64,000 nucleotides of DNA, taken from the NCBI GenBank assembly GCA_024516155.1, contig JAJJXM010000033.1, forward strand, positions 186,001-250,000. The letters run 5' to 3'. The notes under the pieces are model-generated. The model saw nothing but the letters and a program-made list of their open reading frames with translations. It was not told where the DNA came from and did not search any database. Shown in pieces: positions 55,479 to 64,000 of this stretch. Position numbers and translations under genes: made by a program. The DNA comes from Pyronema omphalodes. Lineage: Eukaryota; Ascomycota; Pezizomycetes; Pezizales; Pyronemataceae. The first letter of the stretch is position 1. Each line of letters starts with the position of its first letter.

Positions 55479-57367
55479 CGTATTCGAGGTATGAAGGAGA
55501 ACCTTCGGACGGTTATCGTAACGAAGTTGTTTGGAAGCCGATTTGCGGGGATCTTCAGGGTGGTTTGCTGAGGGGGGAAGAGTCAGGTAAAAGGGATTGG
55601 AGGGTTACAGCTGCTAATAAAATGCATTCGTAGGGAAAGGTGGCCAAAATATCAGAGTAGGTACCAGGTCAATGGTTGGTTGATATCCGCGCAGTAGCTC
55701 GGAGGTACATAAGCTGAATACTGCAGGGCAATGCACATTTCTAGCATTCTATTGCTTGATATGGCAAACAGCACGAGTCCAGGCTGACGCCAAGACGGTT
55801 TCCCGCCCAAATAAGCTGGTTGCACATGCTGAGCTGAAATTTTGTCCATTTCCAGGTACACAAGGCTCTAATTTGTGTTACGAACATAAAGAACATTTCG
55901 GTCGTACGTACGTTCGTTTGACTCTGTTTTGAAGTCCTTGATGTCTCGCAAGGTGGATAATGCGGGTACCCATACGAGTTTGTCATGTTTGACGCAGTGA
56001 AAAGCGGTGAACCGATTTAAGGTTGAGAATGTTATTTCTATTGCAATTCGTCAAAGAATGAAACTTTTGCTAATCAGAATGTATTTTATCATTAAAAGTG
56101 TTACTGGGCTTACTCTAGCTTTGTCCCACTATATATAAGAATAACTGGAATCGCTGACGATACCACGTGGTGAAAATTCGAAAGATTCCAGGGTCTGAAG
56201 CTTGAACTGTGCGCAGTTTCGGTGAGGCACTAATGAACTTGAAACCGCACTTCTATTTTGAAATTGCATGCGGGTTGATGTCTTGGTATTTATTGAACTT
56301 CATCGGGATTGTGAAGACAGACGACGATCCTTAAATTAACCACTGCAATTCCCTATCCGTGTCGCTTCCGCTTGTACACAGACATCCCTTCTCGCATCAT
56401 TTTTGCGGCTACATAAAAATATCTGCATCTATGGTTTTTGAGTTGTATGCTTGCACGGAAAGTTCTGCATGCATGCCTAAATATTAGAGCGTTAAATTGA
56501 CTAGCGGGCGTCAGCATTAATGTTGGCGAGGGCTGAGCATGAGCCTGGAAAATATGAGGCGAAGCAAAAGGTATGCCCGAAGCCGTCTGGCATATCGAGA
56601 AACAAACAATATGCACTGAGGCCGCGTGAAAATCGAAAGGAAAATTATTAAAGTCTGGATGAATCCATGGAGATGAACGTTGGTTAGCATGCATGCGCTT
56701 AACACGGAATAAACGTTAATTCAGACGGCATGAACTGAGTAAGCAATTCAAAATAAACTTGTTCTGTTACAGTAGTAAGCCGGCTGTATTCGACAGTTGA
56801 TAAAGATAAGCATAATTAACCACCTATGAAAGGTTTATCATTATTGGTTATTCTGCGATTGATGCAACTAGTCATGTGTATGATACACAATATAGATATT
56901 TGAAAGAACAACTTGCGGCTGCTGCGTATCAGGATTTTGCTAACTAGCAGTATTGAGAACCTTCTTGGCCATCGTCGTTTTCGCCCTTACCCCAAAGTGA
57001 TGCATAATTTTCATGCAACGTGCCGGCTGATACCTTGTCATAAAATTCCAGATATGCGGCGGCAAGCAAACACGGAAAAGCCCGAAGGCTACAAACACCA
57101 AAATATTTAGCGCATGTATGTTAAGCGTTTATTTGAGGCGCAGCGGAAGATTCAACGCTATATTTCCGCGCTTAAGTTCAAGTTTTCACGATCCTCAGAA
57201 CAAGTGATCTTGGGTGATTCAGTCTGCAGTCCTTTCTTTCATATTTACGAAAGCAATCAAAGTATCCATTGGTATATACTATCATACAATTCATATCTCA
57301 TAACAAAAAGAATAGCGCCATATTATGCCAAAATTAAACCCAAGCAAAAATTCCATCATGATTGCAT
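55479..57367. other. Intergenic, no gene seen
   Basis: 1.9 kb of AT-rich sequence with short frames only. No repeat or RNA gene recognised. Confidence 0.4.
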
Positions 57368-57953
57368 TTACTGGTCCTTAAGCTCAGCCTCGACACCACG
57401 GACGTTGGTCTTTCCGGTGTCATGCTGTCTCTGGTAAGACTCCTGAGCTCCCTTGTTTCCGGTCACCGCGGCAACGGCGGATCCGACAGCACCGGTAACA
57501 CGGTCAACGGCTCCTCCAACATAATCCTTAATCTGACCAGCAGCCTCCTGTCCCTGGCCCTCCTGGTTCTGCTGACGTCCCTGAGCTTTGAGGTCGCTGG
57601 AACCGACGACATTTCCGACAAACTCCTTGCCTGACCCAACAAGCTGGTCCTTCTTGCCCTGGAGACGGTCCTCGTTGTCGACAGTGACTCCGCTGGCGGA
57701 AAAGTTGAGAGGTCCGGCAGATGCTCCGGCACGAGATGCGTTGCGCTCGGCGTCGGCGTTGGCGTGCTGTTCGTTGGCGGCGCGCTTGTCTGCGGAGTTG
57801 CCTGAAAATGTATTATTAGCCGAAGTTCTAGAAGTTCTGGTGGAAGGAAGGGTAATTACCAGTGACAGATCCGATGGCGTTCATGACAGCTGCATCAGCA
57901 GAGTCGATGTAAGAGCGGATGGTAGAGGGCTGCTGGTTGTTGTTGGCGGACAT
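57368..57953 (-). CDS. CsbD-like stress protein (cruciform DNA-recognition family)
   Basis: Exons 57953-57860 and 57801-57368 join in phase 1 to 175 residues. The start MSANNNQQPSTIRSYIDSAD is conserved in fungal proteins annotated as mismatched base pair and cruciform DNA recognition proteins. The core has QLVGSGKEFVGNVVGSSDLK, then AQGRQQNQEGQGQEAAGQIK and DRVTGAVGSAVAAVTGNKGA. These are CsbD-like amphipathic repeats rich in Gly, Ala, Gln and Lys. Such small, hydrophilic, heat-stable proteins are often abundant under stress or in spores. DNA binding is reported for the Ustilago relative, not shown here. The upstream region has (GT)n/(GGTT)n simple repeats on the plus strand (57993-58024), within the likely 5' untranslated region. 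Confidence 0.88.
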
Positions 57954-59402
57954 TTTGAGTCTGTGTTTTTGAAAGATATTCGAAAAAGTGGTTGTGTGTG
58001 TGTGTGTGGTTGGTTGGTTAGTTGGTATATTTGTCTGTTTGTTTGATGATAAAAATACCTTTTCACGGAATTTCTTGAGGTCTTTATAGAAGTTACTTCT
58101 CAGTGGAATCAACAGTAATTCTCGACATACTCGTTCTTGAATCTTGACGTTGACGAGCAATCACCAATGACATCACTCGCCTATGACGTAGTTATGCCAA
58201 GTCTCTTAACATGCAGCCTTGCGACGGTGTCGATCTTCAAGATTCCCCCAGCAACGCGTAACCAAGATGCGTTCGAGACCCCACTTTTCACGTTCAGGTA
58301 CCGTGCGCGATGATGCGGAAGCCTTGAATCCCAGGAAAACAGGATTTCGGATGAGCGCTTCAAGAGCATGTGCTGGTGCAGCGTCGCGTTACCAAATTAC
58401 AACAACATCCGTCGACGTGATTCTACGAGCCTAACCTCATTAACCAACTGCCCGACCAGACTTTTCCCAAAGAGATTGCGCGGAAACTTGAAGGTTGACA
58501 GGGCGCTCAACGATACGATACATATCTTCATCGCGAACACCCGAATACGGGCGAAAAACGATGGACTATGCTTATACGTTTGAGGAAATGACGAAATTGA
58601 GTACATCATCTTCGTCTCCATCCTACCGATACAGCAAACCTCAAGGAATAAACATAAAGTTTTGGAGGCTACATATCAACGACTATATATAAGCTCTCAT
58701 TAACACGGCTCTTGGCCATGGTAGTAGATCTGGAAAGACGCGTCGGATACGACGAGCCACTTCCACCTTAACTATGCCTGCCATGTTGGCTTTCAGAAGC
58801 TATGATTATGCCATCTGACATTTCCCGTCAAGCCTACAGAGAAATACTTCATCTTAATCTACATAGATTAGGTATATCTCGGAATCTATTGAATTCTGGA
58901 TCAGCATTGGGATTTTAGCCTAAGTCTTGCCAGAATATAAGATCAGATAACGAAATGATGAAACTATATCAATGAAATTGTTTTTTGATCTATCTACTGT
59001 GGTATATGCGCAGATCATGGAATATCTAGATAATGTATTGGCACACATTGTAAAACAGCACACTTGGTGTATGAGTGATGAATTGTGAATAAGAAAGTAA
59101 CACCCATCAAGAAGAAATGTAAATGTAAAGAACGGCAGAAGGACCTGGGTTAAACAAAGACCGATGACAAAAGAATACTGAGCTTTATCATATGCTAGAA
59201 AATTGGCGTATTAGACCTGAACCACGGAATCACGTCTGTGAATGAAATCAAGGTATCCACTACGGCCATAGACTCAGAATATCCGATTATCACACTCATA
59301 TAAGTATTTACATCTCTACATATATGTACAGTATGCCACACATTAAAACAAATCACACTAGAGGTATCATAAAAAGTAAAGCACTCAAAGGCTCTAATAC
59401 GT
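57954..59402. other. Intergenic, no gene seen
   Basis: Begins with a GTGTGTGT/GGTTGGTT simple repeat (57993-58024). The remainder has no supported gene. Confidence 0.4.
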
Positions 59403-60284
59403 CTACAACTTAGACGCTTGTCCCTTCTTGACCACAGCAACCGCCCTAGGCTCACCAACCTGTCCCTTAGGCATCTCAAGCAACACATTAACGCTGTTAT
59501 CTCCCCTCTTACCCAAGCCCATAATCCAATCTCCATCTGCTGTAACACCCTCTCTTCTGGGTTCGCAAATATAACTTCCTACCTCCCTCACCCTCTCCCA
59601 CAAAACCTGTCTCTCCTCATCCTTGCCACCCTCAGTCAAACACTCCGCCACATGATTAACCAAGTACATCTGGGGCGGAAAAAGCACAATCTCCTTATCC
59701 CTTGCCATTCTCATCGCCTCTCTAGGAGCAATCCACTTTGCACCCACCACTTCCTTCCCTCCATCACCAGCTACAACATCATCCTCACTAATCCACCCCG
59801 GCAAAGTCGTAATAAACATCTGACTCTCATATCTCCTCTTCATATTCGGCGGCGTAATCCAAGTCGTAAATGGTCTGACCTCAAACGGAGGTAACAACTG
59901 GCCTCCCCAGCTCTTGATCCAGCTTTGAAAATCCAGTTGACCTGAATGAACCGCAACCTGAGCTTCTGCCAGAGAAACTGATGGAGGGGGTGCAGTTGTT
60001 GTTAAAAGCAGGCCAGTTTCTTCGAAAGTTTCTCTCAAAGCACAGACACGCGCATTGCCGTTATCAGACGCAGAAAGGACACCTCCGGGAAATACATGAG
60101 CTAATGCGAAAGAGAGATGTGCAGTTCTCTGGAGGAGGAGGATACGGTGTCGGGGAGAGACGATAATTAGAGAAGCTGAAGGGCGAGCTGGAACTGCGGC
60201 AGGTTTAGAGGAGGCCATGGTGGAGGTTGCAGTTGAGTATGCGCAACGACGGATATTGAGGAATATGCGGGGGGAAATCATCAT
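59403..60284 (-). CDS. Nudix hydrolase (NUDT19-like) with SKL ending
   Basis: Single exon of 293 residues. The Nudix box is seen at about residues 66-95: GGVLSASDNGNARVCALRET followed by FEETGLLL, including the REtfEETG core. SASLIIVSPRHRILLLQRTA and AHVFPGGVLS are typical of the NUDT7/NUDT19 group, which hydrolyse CoA and acyl-CoA. The protein ends ASKL, a perfect type-1 peroxisomal targeting signal. The first ATG (60284) adds MMISPRIFLNIRRCAYSTAT, which looks like a mitochondrial presequence. A second in-frame ATG at 60218 has a strong context (CCACCATGGCC) and would make a form without it. CoA turnover in peroxisomes, and perhaps mitochondria, is the likely role. Confidence 0.85.
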   Translation of the reverse strand: MMISPRIFLNIRRCAYSTATSTMASSKPAAVPARPSASLIIVSPRHRILLLQRTAHLSFALAHVFPGGVLSASDNGNARVCALRETFEETGLLLTTTAPPPSVSLAEAQVAVHSGQLDFQSWIKSWGGQLLPPFEVRPFTTWITPPNMKRRYESQMFITTLPGWISEDDVVAGDGGKEVVGAKWIAPREAMRMARDKEIVLFPPQMYLVNHVAECLTEGGKDEERQVLWERVREVGSYICEPRREGVTADGDWIMGLGKRGDNSVNVLLEMPKGQVGEPRAVAVVKKGQASKL

Positions 60285-61323
60285 GGTGATATGACAGGGT
60301 TACGAGCTATGGCTGTGGGGTATGCATGTGAGTATAGGTTCCGAGGTGGACTCGGTAGTCGGCGGTTGACGAGGCGACACGCTAGCTGATGCCTGGAGTA
60401 GGGTTAGGGCTCGGTTAAGCTGGAGCCCTCGATGTTTACATGATCGAATATGATTGGCGAGGAAAATCGAGACTCAAACATAACCGTGGACTACATCTAT
60501 TTAATCACCACACCTCTCGCCAACTCCAACTTCCATCCAGAATTTCAATCCGGAAATCGATTAGGTTTTGTCGTTGCTGGTGTCAAGGACTGTGATGCTA
60601 CCAGCCACACCATCCTGAGCTTCATGAATATTCTTAATGTAACAAACCCCCAAAATCCTAAAGATCAAAGACTACTTAGGTTTTCTAATCACTATAGTTA
60701 GTAATTATTCTTGCTCACGATCTCTGGTTCGAAGTACAAGCAAGGTACTAAGCTAACGATAATCCCGAATAACAGTGACCAAAAGTACTTATCTTATTTC
60801 TTGAAAACTTAATCGCATAACCAAATCAGCTCGAGTGCATAAATTCCACATAGGTGGCGATATAATATGATGCGTGTGTGGCCTGCGGTGTATGCAGCCC
60901 GATGACTACGCCTTAGCCGAAGACTAACTACGAATCACATCAATACTGTCTATCGCCGATTTCTAATGATTAACTTCAATCACCAACCAAATGACAGTGC
61001 TTTGAATTTTTCACTACAAAAATCTCAGTCAATAATGATAAGAACTTGATCCGGTCATAAAGTGGTCTGGTACCGAGACGTGGAAGAATAATATTTTTCG
61101 TGCTGAAAGTCAGCAGCATTAACCATGCATTATGGTATTAATGACACTACTGAAAAAAACTCATTGGTTGACAAAATATGTGACCATAATATGTTACCAG
61201 GTAAAATAAAAACCATACGCTAGACATTAAATATCGTATACATGTATCGTATCTTCCCTAAGCTATCCAGAAGCAAAACATCATAATACATGACCATTTC
61301 AACTCCATCACCAACCAACATCT
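60285..61323. other. Intergenic, no gene seen
   Basis: 1.04 kb with an 83-codon plus frame (60450-60701) that has no support. AT-rich; nothing else recognised. Confidence 0.4.
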
Positions 61324-63780
61324 TTACTCATAGCAGCCCGTAGGGAAGCGTTCGGCTCTTACATACTTCTCAGACCCGTGGTCTTTTTCCGGAGTATCCA
61401 ACAAGATCGTAACATAATTTTTTCCTTGGCTGTCTTTCCTAAACCCATACCTCATATTCTGATTATGAAACATATCAGCAATCTCAGCCCCAGTAGCTGC
61501 AGAACCATTTTCCCCCATTCGTTCCACAATTGGTCTTAGAAGTCTTGCCGTGCTCCAAAAAGACGAATCCTTGCAAACCACAGAATTGGACAACACCAGG
61601 GTGATAATTCCCGCAAATAACTGAACTACTATCAAACCCGCCAGAACAGTATAAACATAACCCCACTTAACTTCAAGTCTCACACCAACTGAAGGTGCCA
61701 ACCCTTCTACCTCAACCCTTTCGCCAGATGTATCCAGTACTGATACACTACCAATTGCAAACCGAGATATAAGGAAAGCAGCTCTTCGATTACTGCTTGG
61801 CTTAGATGGATCGTTGCCGAATGTTGTGTTGCGAGCTATGCCGTCCCATGTGTCATACATAGAATTTCCATCAACGACATTATATTGATAAATCATTTTG
61901 GTATCGTTATCGTATTTGAGATCTGCAGATGAACCGATAGCAGTAGCAGTACGTTGTGCAACATTATTGTGAAGTACATGTTCAGGGATAAGCGCCCCAA
62001 AGACTTCTGTGAAAGTCGCAGTGCAGTTTAAAAAATCACCGACAGGCTGTGGGCTTTGTGATATGTCTTCTCCGTGGAGGAAATGATAGACAAGGGTATA
62101 GGCGCAACGAGGACCGCAGTCATAGTTTTTGGAATCCCAGTCTCGTCCCATTAGTTCGGTTTCGTTGGGTCTTGCATTAGGATTCATCCAGACACTGGGG
62201 GCATTTGTCATTACTAGATTCGATAGAAGAGTATGATGCGGATGGAACTTACGTTTTTCCTGCTGCGCTGAATTGATTAGCCCAGGGATGTTTGATTTTG
62301 GTACCATTAACCTCGATTACGACTTCCTCTCCATTGGCTGTTCCGGCTTGTCCCTCAACAATAGGATACCAATCACATTTGGCAGTAATATTTATATGGC
62401 GATTAGTTTTTACTGACATGACCTTGGCAGTATTGCTCTTGGACTCCCTCGGGACGGCATATTCCTGAAACTATTCACAGAGAAGAATTATTAGACATTG
62501 CAAACCCTTACAAGAAAAGCATGATTAGAATCGTACCTTATACATCCATGTATTTGTTCTCCAACCATGAATTAAGTCCGGTTCAACATTGGCAGGTGGT
62601 TTACCAATCCATTGCATCTTTCCCTCCGACATGATACCAAAAAGGTTCGCACGGTAGTTCTGCTCAGCTGAATCGGGAAGACAACCTCCTGGCTTTTGTG
62701 GCGGGCATGCAATAACATCTAGTTTTGTCACATTTACTAATCCAGGTACAGTGATTATCGCGCCATCACTTTCATGACTATAACATAGTCCCAAGAGTGC
62801 AAGAATCACTTGAACGCCCTTGAAACAAAAATTAGTACTGATCTCTTCTACCATCTAGAGAAAAATGAAAGCAAAGACTTACCACTCCGAGAATAACCCA
62901 GATTAGCAGCGAGAAAAAATGCTTCTTCTTCCCAGCCCATCGACGTAGAAGTTTCAGGGATGTAGAATAACTTGACATTCCGAGTATCAAGTCTAAGTCG
63001 CTCGCAGAATGTCCGCCATAAGTTGAACTTGCCAAAACCTTCCCAACTGTATCAGCAGTGAATCTAGCTGGCGGTGTCTCATAAATTACTTGCCCTCCAT
63101 CTGAACATATTGGCCATATCCTTCAAGGAAGTCTAAAAGACATACCATCAGTATTTCTCCACTTCAACCGAACGTTAAAAATGGAAGCATACAATAATAT
63201 TCAACGACAATAAAAGCGAAATAGCAATATTCAACGCATTAAACATATACTTCTCTCCTTCATTCAAAATACCGAAATCCTGGTAACCTCTCAGCAACCC
63301 ATACATACCCGCACATATCAAAGCCGTGAATAACAGCCGCCAGAATAACTGTTTCACCAACTGTTTTCCCTGGATACTGGCTCGGTATTTATGTTTCCAA
63401 CGACTATCATCCGGTCTAAACATAGCCGAATGACGTCTAGTATCTCCGGTAAGAGGGGGAGAAAATGCCGGGGTATCAGGAGTCTGTAGTGTCGGTATAA
63501 TAGGGGAAGAATAGATTCGTGAAGGATCCTTCAATAATGACTCTTCATCTCTGTAAAAGCTTTCCCCACCGGAATTATAGGCTGTTGATTCGGACATCCC
63601 AAATTCAGAGTATAATGTCTCGGGACTGGAAAACAAGGGTCGTAAGGGAACTTCATAATCATCTTCTTTGTGTTGGGATGGATCGTTCGTATTTGCGGGT
63701 ATGTAGCTGGACATGTTGTGTCTGTCTGCTCTTTTGGTGGATTCCGAATCAGAAGGACCCATTTTGAGAGAGGAAATCAT
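61324..63780 (-). CDS. Multi-exon membrane protein of an uncharacterised fungal family
   Basis: Exon 1 (63780-63193) gives an N-terminal cytosolic part with a Ser/Pro-rich segment, then spans LFWRLLFTALICAGMYGLLR and NALNIAISLLLSLNI. The following short exons (about 63132-62883) contain FLEDMANMFRWR and DLDLILGMSSYSTSLKLLRR, but the joins there do not resolve in one frame. Later exons resume cleanly: HFFSLLIWVILGV joins GVQVILALLGLCYS after a GTAAGT intron, then WRTNTWMYK joins FQEYAVPRESKSNT. Then KHPWANQFSAAGKT joins VWMNPNARPNETELMGRDW across an intron ending CCCCCAG near 62193. The C-terminal part has a span (YVYTVLAGLIVVQLFAGIIT) and a cytosolic tail ending FPTGCYE. Large membrane proteins with this order are common and unnamed in Pezizomycotina. 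Function is unknown. Confidence 0.7.
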
Positions 63781-64000
63781 GCTGGTTTTAAGATACAGCT
63801 ACCCCGCTCTTGGATTGTTGTATATCTTCATGTGTAGCTTGGTGTTAGTGGTGTGCTACTGTAAATTTTGAGGGCTATGTATGCACCATAACTAAAGTCT
63901 GTTTTTTTTTTCGGTACATGCCCCGATGGATGTCATCCTGAAAACACTTTTGACAAATAACACGCTGAAGCTGGAAATAGGCAGCAACTGTAACATATTT
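63781..64000. other. Upstream end of window
   Basis: Short leader region for the minus-strand gene; no further feature visible. Confidence 0.35.

Noticed and set aside
63089..63135. A GC-AG intron in the 61-63 kb membrane gene
   Set aside because: A GCAAGT donor after FRWR would join well to the next exon, but the upstream join then fails in phase. The evidence does not choose between this and a normal GT donor, so no claim is made.

Overview
The window is nuclear DNA of a filamentous ascomycete. Genes carry one to several short GT-AG introns (mostly 45-100 nt, a few over 200 nt). They encode typical Pezizomycotina proteins: paired GPI-anchored fasciclin proteins, a CsbD-like stress protein, a CorA-like membrane protein, a TPR/F-box/LRR protein and an unusual pepsin-family protein. 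A leotiomycete or orbiliomycete would fit, but nothing here fixes the class.

Layout. 0.7-2.4 kb: fasciclin gene 1. 3-7 kb: mobile-element debris, including a Harbinger-like MITE, a SINE/LINE tail and two hAT-like MITEs with perfect 8-bp target duplications. 8.1-10.1 kb: a DUR3-like sodium/solute symporter. 10.8-12.9 kb: a nested retroelement locus, in which an ORF1-only LINE derivative sits inside a tRNA-derived SINE. 13-15.1 kb: a large membrane protein. 16.5 kb: the second Harbinger-like MITE. 18.8-20.6 kb: fasciclin gene 2, a paralogue of gene 1. 21.4-23.9 kb: an AAACACC hairpin island carrying a 1.08-kb terminal-inverted-repeat element. 24.5-30 kb: two Cys-rich paralogues tail to tail, then a third charged protein head to head with the second. 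31.8-34 kb: a DIA2/Pof3-like F-box protein. 37.7-39.7 kb: a conserved-looking low-complexity protein. 40.9-41.5 kb: a small F-box-like protein. 42-43.5 kb: IPI3. 44.1-46.2 kb: the CorA-like protein. 48.2-49.2 kb: ribosomal protein eS6. 50 kb: a pogo-type MITE. 51.1 kb: a frameshifted secreted Cys-rich pseudogene. 53.2-55.5 kb: the pepsin-family membrane protein. 57.4-58 kb: the CsbD-like protein. 59.4-60.3 kb: a Nudix hydrolase ending in SKL. 61.3-63.8 kb: a multi-exon membrane protein.

The genes do not form one pathway. Housekeeping functions (eS6 and IPI3 in ribosome production, the DIA2-like ubiquitin-ligase subunit) alternate with cell-surface and secreted proteins. The most informative non-genic content is the set of small transposons. 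At least six have both ends visible. The nested SINE/LINE pair shares a 3' tail, as expected when a SINE borrows the retrotransposition machinery of a LINE.

Exon coordinates were worked out by hand from reading frame and splice consensus. Where frames did not join cleanly (exon 1 of eS6, the first introns of the 61-63 kb gene), the entry says so.
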